Source of the DNA: Trichoplusia ni
Lineage: Eukaryota; Arthropoda; Insecta; Lepidoptera; Noctuidae
Direction of reading: 5' to 3'
Assembly (NCBI RefSeq): GCF_003590095.1
Contig: NC_039483.1
Location: forward strand, 11,842,001-11,906,000
DNA: 64,000 nucleotides
Part shown: piece after piece, positions 50,201-62,937 of the stretch
How the letters are laid out: every line of letters starts with the position of its first letter
Numbering within the stretch: the first letter of the stretch is position 1
Position numbers and translations under genes: made by a program
The notes under the pieces: generated by a model
What the model was told of the DNA's origin: nothing
Databases searched by the model: none
What the model saw: the letters and a program-made list of their open reading frames with translations, nothing else

Positions 50201-53200
50201 CTCCGATTTCGGGTAAGATTATAAGGTGGTAAACACATGTCGGTAAAGTTCATAAAAGTTCCATAAAGTAATGTACGTCGTCGCGTCAACTTCTGAATAA
50301 AATATGAAATCTTAAAAGATAAAGATCGGTTCTTTAGGTGTCGCAAGGTAAAATATTTTTCAATGTCTGTATAAGATGATGATGTTATTATTTTCGGATG
50401 TACAAATTGTTGTATTTTTTTCCGGAACGTGTTTATGGCTCTAAGGATCTATATGATATACTGTAGTTTATTAATTGTGATACTTAGTTTTACTTATTCT
50501 AATGGCTATTTAAAGTTCTATTCTTATAAATACAATTTAATCCTTATCAAAAAATATATTTCTTTAAACGTTAAGTCTCAAAAAACATTTCCTTCTTCCA
50601 GTTACGAAACGGGTAATGAGATCAACGCTGAGGAGTCTGGTTACGTGAAAAACTTCGGCCAAGGCGAAGGCAAGGAGATACAGACTGCGGAAGGCAAGTT
50701 CAGTTACAAAGCTCCCGACGGCACGCTCATCGCACTCACGTACATCGCCGACGAGAACGGATTCCAACCTCAGGTGACTAAACCTCTTTACAAATGTTGC
50801 ACTTCCAAGAAATAGATGGAGGTACTCAATTCAATTTTCCTCCTTTTTAATCTGATCGCTCTTATGTTGGGATTTCGAGAAACAGTACGCGTACTGTAAG
50901 CTCTTCAAGAAGCATTATTGCCGATCAAACACTGTCTTACTTTAACAACGATAACTGTCCACTTTTAATAACCCATAGGCACATCTAGGTATAGGCTTTT
51001 TGCTTACGCAATATTAAGAATTCTTTAATTGTTAACTAATAAATTTGATAATATTTCCAAGACTTAACAAAAAACCTTTTATAAGACTTTCATGAGTAGA
51101 ATAAAAGCGTTGCATATACTTAATTCCATATAAGGTTACGACGAGATTGACGCATTGTTTCATCAATTGCGCAATAATACATAAAATAAATTGACTTCTT
51201 ACCACCTGTTAATTTCAATTACGTTTATAGGTGTTGCCGTCAGTAAATAGAAGCCTTGACACTTTGTTGGGAACCACAATACGTTTTGTATCACTTTGTC
51301 GTACAGAGGGAAACTAGCTTGAAGCAGCACAGGTTCTAAAAAAAAACTCTAGGAAGCTAAATTCCTTATAAAATGACAAAATGTATTGCTCATCGTAGCC
51401 TCTGAAATAGATTTCAAAATCAACTTAATTACACGATCTAGACTTGTTTTTATTTCAATCGAAAGACATCCAAATCTAGACAATACCGGCGAAATCAACA
51501 TTGACCCAAAAACCAGATCCAAGCAACTTTTTGCACACTATAAGTCATTGAATCCTAAAACATATCTCTTTCGTAAGGAGACAGTAATTGTCCATTTCGC
51601 GTTATGTAATCCACGCCCACTGATAACTCCAGATACGTGATACATCTTTGTTTCTGTAATGTGTAGATTGATTATATGAATTAAAATGTCAATCCAACGA
51701 TTTAGGTCCTCGTTATAATACAAGCATGATGAAATATGTGCCGAGATTTTGTTGAACTCCGCGCGCCTATTGGGTGTATCCTGTTGTTACTTTATGAGCT
51801 AGTCGTCCTTGTATCTAAGTCCGAGTAAGCCTTAGTGCGGCAGAAAAACCTAAAAGCACATAGATCATCGGTGTCTGTGCCATCACAACTAAATGTAGGC
51901 AAAAATCTGCATTAACTTAAGTTAATACCGAGATAAAGCAAGGAGTGGTCCGCATGTAGGTATTGTAAATACTCGTAAAACGTCTCGGGTCGAGCCTGAA
52001 TCATCATTGCGTAAAACTTTAGGAAGATGTCTGCGGTGCGCCGTTGTGGCGTAGATGTGGGTCTTAGTTAGCCAACGTATGTGCAAATGTCGCTGTAAAA
52101 TATCAAACGTCGACCCGTGACCCGTCTTAGGAAATGGGAAGGCTTCTAGTGTCGACATTGAATATTGAGAACTTTGCCTCCTTTACCGGTCTTATAATGT
52201 GACTCATTAACGGTCTAGTATAGCCGCGTGCATAACCTTAATTGACATACTACTCGTAGCGGTTATATAATATTGAATACCTGTTCGCTGAAATGGTGCA
52301 AAGCAAACATAGTATGAATGGCAATAATCCAAAGTTATGTATGATTAGCGTACGCAATTAACCAGTTCCGTTCAGCAAACATAAGTAATTAATTGATAAG
52401 TGATCAGATTAGTAATTTATTAATTTATAGGCTTTATAATCGTACTTCATAATATTGCCTGAAACCAAATACATTACTCGTATGTTGTTCTAAAATAGTA
52501 TGAACTTTCTTAACAGTTACTTATGCATTTGGTGTTGAAAGTAATTCAAATGTTACATCAAAACCACTCTGTGAATAATGTATGTTTAAAACGTGATAAA
52601 GTCAATGAATGAAGTTGATCTAATTATGTCAATGTTAATAGCCAGTTTGACGTAGGTTTAATGTCAAATTATCAATTTCATAATAAAATTAATTTGATAT
52701 TATATACGTAATCAATATTATACAAAGTTAAGTATAGAGACTAGAGGGTAAGGATTTAGCGAAACTTAAGCGTAAATAGATATGTACACTTATCATATGT
52801 CATGTTAAGTTAAAAGTTGCTGGTAAAATATTTTTTTTTACAATATCAATTTACCGATTTGAATCAATTTACCGGTAAGAAATTGAACTTTACAGAATTC
52901 GCTAAATGCTTGGTATGTCACGTATGCCAGCAGTAACGTATTAACCAATCACTGACCCTCATTCTTTCTTAAAATATACCGACAATTATCAAATTATGTT
53001 TCGACTTTTGCACTATTACGTAGAAATAGATAGGTTTCGTTCTAATACTTATTGATGCTAAATCGTGTACCGTTTTTGTTTCAAGGGAGACCATTTGCCG
53101 ACGCCGCCGCCCATCCCAGAGGCTATTCAGAAGGCGCTGGACTACTTGAAGACTCTCCCTCCCAGCAACGAAGGAGCTTCGTCAAACATCAAGCCACAAT

Positions 53201-53238
53201 ACCAAGCAGCACCCTTTAAAGCAAGACCAAGGTTCTAA
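44238..53238 (+). CDS. RR-1 cuticular protein, larval cuticle protein type (151 aa)
   Basis: Exons: 44238-44240 (the ATG alone), 49151-49278, 50602-50773, 53086-53238 (456 nt with stop, in frame). Residues 1-19 are a signal peptide (MISLIFVLLAAVAYTTVEA). A short linker with PIPIIRYESEG leads to the RR-1 domain: LYETGNE at 44-50, GKFSYKAPDG at 75-84, LTYIADENGFQPQ to 101, then GDHLPTPPPIPEAIQKALDY. The C-terminal 30 residues are hydrophilic and end in ARPRF. No cysteines in the mature part. The residue before YETG is Leu, where its neighbours have Ser or Ala. Introns are 4.9, 1.3 and 2.3 kb. A one-codon first exon is hard to prove from sequence, but the TATA box, leader length and donor GTGAGC support it. 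Confidence 0.9.
45972..46012. repeat. Perfect 19-bp inverted repeat
   Basis: Arms 45972-45990 and 45994-46012 are exact reverse complements (GCAAGTTATTTCTGTTAAA) around a 3-base ACG loop. Lies in intron 1 of the 44238 gene. Confidence 0.7.
48506..48569. repeat. Perfect 28-bp inverted repeat
   Basis: Arms 48506-48533 and 48542-48569 are exact reverse complements around an 8-base loop AAGTACAT. The arms include TTTAAGTACTTTC. Lies in intron 1 of the 44238 gene, about 600 bases before exon 2. Perfect arms this long suggest recent origin or selection. Confidence 0.75.
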
Positions 53239-53331
53239 GTTTCGAAGTAACATAATTTTGTATACGAACAACGACTAATTCTCGATATCGAGTGATTTTG
53301 CACATTATCATATCCATTTGTAAATACAGAA

Positions 53332-53712
53332 ATTAAATATTAATAGATTATAAAAAAAATCTTAATTTTTGAACGGTGACATATTGAGATCTGTTCGTTC
53401 TTAAGGTTACTAGGTGTTTGACGTGTAAATAATATTCAAAACGAACAATACAATTAATTAAAAAGATACGCAATGAGACAGTTTGAGCTAGTTTGACAAC
53501 ACATTTTAGGGAAAACCAATTAAAACTGCGAAGAGTCTTGTTAATTGACCCGAACAATACCATTCTAATTGTATGAGAGACCGTCACTGATGACCTGTTT
53601 GATACATAAATTTAGAATTATAAATACCTATGTTAAACAATAAGTAGATATACTTTAGCAAATAAAAGTCATTTTGTATCATAATAAATGCAATGTTATA
53701 AATTTCAATAAA
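53332..53712 (+). terminator. Candidate poly(A) signals of the 44238 gene
   Basis: ATTAAA at 53332-53337 is about 95 bases past the stop; AATAAA at 53707-53712 is about 470 bases past it, and another AATAAA lies near 53660. Usage is not decidable from sequence. Confidence 0.45.
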
Positions 53713-56700
53713 GGTATTGAACGTATTACCGTTACTTCCTTATTTCTACCCAAAAACTATTTTTTATTAAGTATATATTTTGCGCAATTATATCCCAATG
53801 CACATATTCATAGAATTACAAACTTTACCTATAGTTAGGAGTAAAGCTCTTTATTGCTCCTTATCACAAAGTGACCTAAGTTATACCAGTAACTATGGAC
53901 GAAAATTTATTTAAGTAACAGTTTCTTTTTTTATTTTATTTTTTTACATTCTAAGGCAGTTTACAAAGGGAACGATAGTAAATTTTTCAATAGACATTTC
54001 AAGGAAATTCAAATTTGGACAAACTGTCATAATAATGTTAAACAGCGTTGACAAATGTATTACAAATAAGCTGTTTTTATAAAAATAAGCTCCAGCATCC
54101 CATTATTCACAAAAGTAACTGTCAAAAGGTTAAGGTCGAACACATACGCATGTTCTAATTTATTGAGCAAAATATGAATATTAGGCTACCGACGGATGAT
54201 GAGTTTGGGTGTGACACCTTGGTTTCATCATAAATGTAAGAATCAATCTTATTGACACACGCTGCTTATCTTGTTAACCTTGTTTCTTTTAAATTTCTTA
54301 ACAAATGGCTACGTTATGTGACCGATAGCGAGTTTTATTTCCCCTTATACCAGAATGACAAGAAAAAGGGAAAATTCCAGTAACGAGTTGACGAAACATA
54401 CCATTAATTTTTAGCTATTGATTCGGCAGTTATATGTGACATTTTTATGTTGTAAATAAATTATGAAACCACATGTTTAAAATCTTATTTTAATCATGTG
54501 TATACATATTATTAAGCAAAAACCGGACAATGTATCTTTTCAGATATACAAACCTATTTATTTCTGGTGATAGATTAACTCTCGGATACACGTGCAGTCG
54601 ACTATGAATCATGGAATCATTAAGTTTGTAATATTTTTTTACAAAACTTTAAGTATTAAATTACTTAAATTGCAAACGATTAATCAAGATTGTGATATAC
54701 TCTATTCTCATTAAGGCTATACTGGTTACAAAACAATCACTTAATTTAACGTAAATCATCTAAAATCAGTGAAGCAATAACGTGCGAATGTAGAAATTAA
54801 TTTAGTTATAATCCGCTTAATCAATAATGGTACGATGACGCATGGTCTCGCCAATCAGGTCCACATTGAACACCTGGGGAGAACCACTACCTCTTGAACT
54901 TCGTCTGGGCGGTTGTGGAAGCGAAATAGCGCGCTATACTATATAGTGCGACGTCTCTTTTTAACGTAACAAGCTTATTTTAATAGGCTCACAAAACAGT
55001 ATCGTCACTAACCTGCCTGATATTAATACATAGCCATTTCTTACGTATTCATTGCTTATATTCGGTATCAAAGGACAATGAATAAAAAATATATATTTAG
55101 TAACGTTTTAAACCGTGAACAATTTTTGTTTCTATTAAATTCAGGAATATACTTAAGTAATTTTATTCACAATAATGTTTGTATGTAATATTTCTACATT
55201 TATATCACTTTTTAGTACGTAAGTTAATTGTTTAGTTTAGGGCCGGTTGCTCTATGCTTAAACTCTAAAAAAATATTTTGACTGAATATGTATGTGCAAT
55301 TTTTCTGTTTTTTTTTTATATATATTTTATGAGTTATTGCAAATCTAAGGTTTAAAGATTAAAAATCGATATCTCAAAGATGTCATTCAATGCTTGTAAA
55401 GATTGAAACGGCAAATGTGTTACAAACAAGCTTGATTAAAATAATGCTATCCATTATAGCGTCATCTCCATTTTTTACGTTTCTCGGTTTATTTTTTATT
55501 CTGCGTAATATATCTTCTTATTTTTGAATCCCTGTATTTATTGCCGTATTAACCTTGTCATGTTTTTCACAATCAATCACAATTTTTAACAATAAATGAT
55601 GTCCTTTCAAACTTTCGTCTTAAACCTCCAGACTTCTTGAAATAAGATGTCAATAGTGACATTAAATAATTGTGTTCTTTTGTTTTTATTGCGCGAAATA
55701 TGTGTTTAAATTTTGATTCCGCATATACTCATAAAGGTACATTTGTTGTCCTTGATAAAGCCAGTTGTAGATTATTGGATATTCTACATTTTTTGCAATG
55801 TAACACTGTCATCCCCACACGCTATATAGGACCGTAATATTTATTTATGGATTATCTAATATTTGAAGTTGAAATATAACATTAAGCTGACTTGAAATCA
55901 ATGGTATACGACTGCAATATTCAAACAAAGTGAATTTGCTAATTAGTGTTTCTAATCCAAAACAAGTGCCGATCGATTACAAATTGTAATTGCTACGATT
56001 TAATGGATTTAAACTACTTAGTATTCATGTATATTTGTTTTATCGATGCAATTAGACACGCATGATGGCAAAATTGATTACTACCCATTAGGCATTCGTT
56101 AAATTCGCAAATATAGCGAATTCACATTGTTATTGATTCATTTCTGCGATTCATTGTTATTTTATGGTCTCTACATTAAAAATAACGAGTTGCAATACAA
56201 ATATTTGTAATGTCATTTAAAGTCACGTACACACTTAAGTCAAAAAAACAATATAAAGGCCATGACCAAAATAAATAACGTGGAGTAAGAGAAACAATTG
56301 CAGACGGGTCAATTTATCAAAGCTTATGTGAAGGACGAGCGGAGCAATGCGGAACATCGCGGTATTCTGTGATAAAAATCAATCGCGGATCAAGATCACT
56401 GGCTGTAAAATATACTTAAAAAAATCTGCAACAATTTGGATTTGTTGCTTTATACTGTGGCGATTTTTAAATAGCTAGCAAAGGCCCGGGCTTTGACTAC
56501 GTGTAAACATTTTCCAATGTATCTTACAATATAGGTAACAAGATTTGTCAAAGTTAGGTTGGTGTCATTTAAGTTTTGAAGAATTATTTTCTATTCTGTT
56601 AGTGTGGATTATACGAAAGCAGAACGTAGATATAAATACAAAAATATACGTGAAGCCCCTTGAAGAGGTGATGTAAATATGTTGATTAATTATGTAGTGC

Positions 56701-59633
56701 TAAGGTGTTATATCAAGACTTGTATCGAAATTATACGAAACATTGACATAATACACGTGTTTATATAAGATACTGTCCAAACTATGTGTTGTCTAAATAT
56801 TTTACATTTACAACGTTGTTGGACGTTAACAAATTTTAAACATTGTTTTTAAGACATCCTTTTAAATTAATGTGCGTTAGATTGAAATCTGAGGTTTTTA
56901 ATATTATGCTCAATCATTTTAACTTTTTTTTTAATTCAAAGTTTTCTATAACAATATTTTTTTTAAATTTATTGCGGCTAATTTTATCTGGGTTACGATT
57001 GTAAAGTTCATTTCATAATCAGTCGATTAATTAAGATTTTTGATAACTTGTATATCTTTAAGATGTTGTTATTTGAAAGTCACTGCATCATAGCTTCCTG
57101 AGAAAAGAGACGATCATATTTATTTTTAAACAATTGCAAACAGTTTTTATCTTGTCTCATGAGTTGAATTGTGTGCAGTAAGATTAAAAAGGACACCAGT
57201 TAGGCAAGAAAACAAATGCAAGCAGCACTTGGGTCTATTCCATAATTATTGTAAAATTTTACGCACGTTAACTTTAATTTAAACATGAACATAAAGGTTA
57301 CCCATGCATATTGAACTCGGACCATTACATTACTTTAAATGCAAGATGAGTCTAAGTATTTATTATCTCGTTACATATTACTGTTGTAATAATAGTTGCT
57401 TTAATGAAACTGGCTACCGGTCTAAGGTACTGTCGAAAACTACATAAAGGTTGCAACGATCAAAAGTTATTTTTTATTTTAGCATTATTTTTTCAATAGG
57501 AGAAATATAGGCTATTACAGAAAATGTCCTTTAATGCTGTAAAAATTAGATGTGTTGTTGCGTTAAGAAAATACTCAATAATAAAATTTCAGTAGAGATA
57601 AAGCTCTGCGCTTAAGGTAAATAAAGTATTGAATAACAATTATACATCAAGCCTTTATTTATCTTATCAATTATATCTAAGTAACCAATAATACAGTCTT
57701 AGTATTTAACAATACCCACTCTAAGGCGTATTAATATCGCAATAGCTCTGAAGTTGCCGATGACCTATCCTAAAAGAGCATTATAATAAGCCATTACCCT
57801 ACTACACACAATTTACGTTTGAGAAGATCAACCAGTTATGCCCAAATTGGTGGAAGTTTATTCTACTTGAGTAAGCGCAAAAATCTAATTTCTATGTTTG
57901 TTTATCTGTAAGTAAGTAGGTCTGTGATTTAAAAGAGGCTGAGAAACAGTTTTTTATGGCAATAAACTTATTTTTTTTTTCAACGTCTGTTCTAATATGA
58001 GAATAGAATGTTTCCTGGGTTCCTTCATGCATGCAAGTTTTTTTTATCGTTTTCTTTGTTTTCTTGGGGTGGATTGATTGGGAAATGTCGTACTTCCACC
58101 AACTATGTAAACCCGGGCAGGCAACAGCCTAAACCACAGTTATAGGATCACCCGCGCACATGTTTGCCTGCTGCCATACCTTCTAAACGCCTTAATTGAT
58201 TTTGATGTGTGAAAAATCATGACATTACTTCTAGTCATTCTCATTATACACACCTTACAAAAATATTTCGCAATCGTTTTCCATTTTTATGTAAGCTTGC
58301 TTTTATTTTAATTATGCACATCATCAGATGAATTGAAAACGTAAAAAGCGTTTACTTTTCATCAAGTGAAAAAACGTTGCCATTTTTAAGTCAATTATAC
58401 CTACTACACTTCTCCACAATAATCTATTGTTTTTTGGCAAACAGTTCAAGCCCACACCAAATAAGCAATAACACAAATTGTATTGTAATTGGTTCCTATT
58501 GTGCGATGAGTAAGTATAGCAATAAGCCTTATACTAAACGCCTCGAGACCTTCAGTCTGTCTGAGGTTTACAAATAATAAGGCATTTGATGCTTCACACA
58601 TGTTTTGGTGCGTCAAATGTACATTCACGGTATTCATTTAATAAATTTGTTCTTAATTACACGTATTTATATTATAGTATAGAGTTCTGTAGCATTTGGA
58701 CTTGCAAAATTTTAAATTTTATTTATAAAGATCACATATTTACACATATAGATTACACTTATGATGAAAGTATATGTGTGTAATACCTACTACATCTATT
58801 TCTATTATTGACAGATTGCGTGTTCTGTGTAAAATATTTTTAATGGGTTACGCCTCTTTTTGATCTTACTTTTATTTATTACCTATTTACTTGACCTTTA
58901 CTCAAATAGTTTTAGGATTGGCTTTCAATCTCACCGGATGTGGCTAAATACTGTATCTACTTCAAAAGGGAGGCGGATTTCAATTTGTCTGTATTTTTTA
59001 CCCCAGAACTACGAGAAATAGCAGTCTTTTAGTCCGGTAAAATTTTATTGTGAATTCGGTTATGTGTTTTGAAGTCGTATTGGTCATAATTATTACAGTT
59101 TATGAAGTTTGCGTTTGCTTTTCTATGTATAAATAACCTGAAAAGATAACAGAGGTCAGGCGTCGATGCCAAAGCAAAATTATTTTGGCAGATGTATGCA
59201 AAATCTGTATGAATCGTAATCGTAAAAATGAAGAAAGAGAAAGAGAAGAAAAAGGCTGGACATACTTCACAAGATATTTGAGATTTTGAAAACCCTATAA
59301 AACATTTGTGACTCGGTTTTCGTAGCTCGACTACTAAAAATGTTTAGGTTTTTAAATTCTCAGTTGTCCCAATGACCCAGTTCCCAAAAATAAGCATTAA
59401 ACTTTGTTTTGAAGGTCATTATTACAAAGAAATAACGTCGCTTATACCTAACAATCTGACCGCAGATTCAATTTGAAACATGTGAATTACTTAATGTTCT
59501 TATGTTGTAGACGAAGCGGAACAATGAAGATTTAACTAAGTGACCAAAATTACATTTTGTCGTTTAGAAAACCGCAAATCAGCTGTTATGCTTAACATTG
59601 ACGGGACAAGACAACGGGTTGAAATCATTTGAT

Positions 59634-59880
59634 GGGTCGGCTTCCATTCTAAGTGGATGCAGCCAGTGCCAGTTTTTTAAAAGGAGCGTCTGCTTGTCTG
59701 ACCTCCTCAACCCAATTACCTAGGCATCACGATAAGTACCCCTTAGACTGGTTGTCAGTTTTTTTAGGTTCCTGATTGTCAAAGCTTTATGAATAACAGT
59801 CGGGACCTATGATTTAACGTGCCTTCTGAAACACGTAGGAACATGTTATGACATCGATGGCCACCCATCTACGGAAAAAA
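59634..59880 (-). mobile_element. Dispersed moth repeat, copy 2 (reverse)
   Basis: Reverse complement of the repeat at 16700-16970. Matching blocks on the plus strand include CTGACCTCCTCAACCCAATTA, ACCCCTTAGACTGGTTGTCA and ATTTAACGTGCCTTCTGAAA. It lacks the last stretch with the inverted CCCCAAC / GTTGGG segment and the GATGAT tail, so it is 3'-truncated. It extends further 5' than copy 1, through a block near 59860-59873. Confidence 0.7.
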
Positions 59881-61068
59881 CCGATTTCCTCCTTGATGTT
59901 CCCCATAGTTATGCATAGAATCAAAAAATGTCCAATAAGCATTCTTCAAATAGAAGTGTGCACAAGAAGTAATATATCTCTAAGATAATCGTAGAACAAA
60001 AAGTTTTGTTAGAAAGGCGAAACTAATATATTACCTAGGCGTCTGCAACTCGACAGTTTTAATGTGCCAGTAACTTATTACTTGGTAATTACGGCTATCT
60101 TCGTACCTTGTTTATTAATGTTGCTTTTGTTTTATGTAATGCTATTACATGACCTTTCAGAATCGACTTGCGCGAAATTAGTGTTTCGAAAATACGCATG
60201 TTGCCAGTAGTACAATGAAACATTACTTTAGAAAACAGTGTGTGGAGCGCTATTGTCCTATAGTAATTTTATTCTTATACCGTGAATCATGTAAACTACA
60301 AAAATATGTCTCATAATAGTTGGTGCGATGTAAAAGGCTCCTTAAGCCCAGTTCCCGTTGGGCGCCATTACTCAGTTACCACAATAGTTCACCACTCAGG
60401 TTGTGCCAAAAATATAATACAGGTTTGTCATCACGATTCGCGAAAAAACTCGTACGAATTATTGTAATTTTTACTACCGTCCATTTAAGTGAGTAATTCA
60501 TACATTACGATTATCGCTTTAATTGGACAACTATCATCACTCAGTAATAAAATATTCGAAACAAGATTCTTTACTGACAGCTTGTATTTAAAGTAGTCAT
60601 AATCTGTTTTAAGAAACGAGATGTTATTAACTTTAAGTGGGGCATTGATTAATTAATTAAGTGTTTTATGTACTGCTATGAATTGTTAAATTAGTGTATT
60701 ATTAAATTAGAATTTATTAAACTAAAAACGAGTTTGTAATCAAAAGTTAAGCAACGTCCAGGCACCCTTTTTCTAAGACTCCGCTGTTTGTTCGTCTGTT
60801 CATCTTCTAATCCGTCCATTCGTTTCTTATGAACCCTGATAGCGACACAGTTGAACAACTAATAATGAAAATTAATAAGAATCAACCAATATTTTACGGA
60901 GCCCTCAATGTTGCGAGTACGACTCGCACTAGAACCGATTCTTACTTTATTTAAGTAACATGTGAGACATATTAAATCGCCCACTAAGCTACGATAATAC
61001 AACAATTTCAAAATACCTGATAATACGCAAGAAAGTGCGTGTGACATTAATAAAGTGACATTGGTACT

Positions 61069-61128
61069 GTCCAGATTCGAACCGACCTTGCAGATCCGGT
61101 CCGTAACCCTTTGGGCTACCGCGACCCT
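61069..61128 (-). repeat. tRNA-derived SINE-like remnant
   Basis: The minus strand carries GGTTCGAATCT (plus 61073-61083), a near-perfect pol III B-box, with an A-box-like GGTAGCCCAAAGGG upstream (plus about 61107-61120). It does not fold into a full tRNA that I can recognise: spacing and arms are off, so a SINE remnant is preferred over a tRNA gene. Confidence 0.5.
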
Positions 61129-62126
61129 ACATTTCAGTTACAACAACGAATTCTAATATAGCATTATTATAATTGGTGTACGCAAGCAATTTGTTCCACT
61201 TGTGACACCTAACTTCAAGTGATTAATGAGCATACGTTCAAGTGTTAATATATTTGAACACAATCGAGATTTTGTGATAACTCGACGTCGAAGCATCTTT
61301 AATTAGATGTCAGAATAATTAAATAAAAAATCTAAGTTGAAACAAAACAAATGTCAATTACGGAGTTATTGATTGTAAGGTATTGGTGTAGGTGGCTATT
61401 TAATTTGATATATTAGAAGCTTTACGTGCAAATAGAAACTCTCTCGTGAGTTTGTATTCAAAATATATACAATATAATTAGAATAGAGATTTTTAATTGG
61501 AGCATGGTGTTTTTACAACATTTTGATTGCTTTTTCTTCAGCTTATTTGTACGTAACCCTCAGTGGAGCACTTGACTGGTCATCGTGACCAGGTCGTGGA
61601 AGGGCATAGTTGATATTGCGATTCCCTTAGTAAATAAGAAAAATAGGTACAGTCCACCATTTACAAGAAAATATACTCTTGTAAGAATAAAAGTAAATAA
61701 ATAAATTATATTTTCAATGTACACTTCGTCTAATTGATGTCTTCCTGAAGCAATTCAAGTTTTAGCAGATTATAAATTATGGTAATAATTTTATTACTTT
61801 GATCCAAAAAATTGTTACTATAAACTATGATCAATATAATTGTTTTGCACAAGGTGATGTTATTATAACCATGTAATGCTATGTTATGTTTTTATTTAAG
61901 TGGTAATTTATTTCACAAAAGTATGTATGGTAGGTACGTGATGTTGTATCGATTGTCGATAATTTAAATCAATGAATATTTTTACACCAATACACGTGCA
62001 TCGATCGATGCATAAGTTCTCTTGAATTTTTTGAGGCATGTGATGATAGCTATTGTAAGTCGGATAAAAAAACGACTCATTTGACTTAATCCTTGTATCG
62101 CAAAAAGACACCCAGACTCAGAATAA

Positions 62127-62225
62127 GTGTTCGTGGATCACACAAATACTTGTCCTGCGTGGGGATCAATCCCGCGATACGTAACAGTATGGCATGGTAA
62201 ACTGCACCAGTCGGCTATTCGTGCA
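62127..62225 (-). repeat. tRNA-derived SINE-like remnant
   Basis: The minus strand has CGCGGGATTGATCCCC (plus 62161-62176), a decayed B-box, and GCCGACTGGTGCAGTTT (plus about 62199-62215), an A-box-like block. Flanking GTTCGTGGATCACACAAATA resembles the body of a common moth SINE (recalled, not searched). Confidence 0.5.
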
Positions 62226-62865
62226 TTTAGTTACAAATAACTGCTGAATTGTTGACATTATTTACCGGTTTCTATTTTCACGAATGAGCCTGGGATACAA
62301 ACAAAAATCAATGATACCTGACAGATATGTGCTTTAAAGTTATAAAATAGAAAAAAAACATGCTATATTCTCTGTTACAGATAGACTAGTTCGGGTCTTC
62401 ACCGAAACGTATATTTATAGCTCTTACGAACCTCCCTGCCTCATTAGTAGCTCACGGTCAAAATATGAACTCGAATACAACCGCGCAGACTCATAAACAT
62501 GTCTCAAAATCTTCTTTACACTGAGATAAAAAACTATATGTCATATGCGTGTCGGACCACACGTATTGTAAGGTTAAGTAGACACCAGCCAAGGTACCAA
62601 CACGCGTGTATGAACTTTTTTCCCTTTAACTGTTCACTAAAACAATTGATGGTCCATAAGGATTACTGTGCTCGTTTTCGTAACCAAAGGGTAAAAGGGT
62701 AAACTCTATTACTAAGGCTCCAATGTCTGTCCGTCTATCCATCACCAAGCTGTATCTCAGGAATCGAGGTAATTAGACAGTGGAAATTTTCAACAGATGA
62801 CATATTTATCTGCCGATATAAAAGCGGATAGGATCTACAAATAAAGAACCTTTATTCGGTGCATG

Positions 62866-62937
62866 CCTTGGGATCGAACTAGAGACCTGCGACTTTGCAG
62901 TCCTGCGGTTTGACCATAAGGCTACCTCGATTGCAGT
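62866..62937 (-). repeat. tRNA-derived SINE-like remnant
   Basis: The minus strand has GTTCGATCCC (plus 62870-62879) and GGTAGCCTTATGGTCAAAC (plus about 62908-62926). It resembles the remnant at 2870-2940, sharing GGGATCGAACT, GAGACCT and GCAGTCCTGCG-like blocks on the plus strand. Confidence 0.5.

Noticed and set aside
51922..52158. 78-codon minus-strand open frame inside intron 3 of the 44238 gene
   Set aside because: GC-richer than its flanks but no known motif and no neighbouring exon signals.
54930..54950. Imperfect palindrome around CTATACTATATAG
   Set aside because: Short, with a mismatch, and simple TA-rich sequence makes this likely by chance.
61073..61126. Possible true tRNA gene
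   Set aside because: B-box is good, but I could not build a full cloverleaf with proper arms and anticodon loop.
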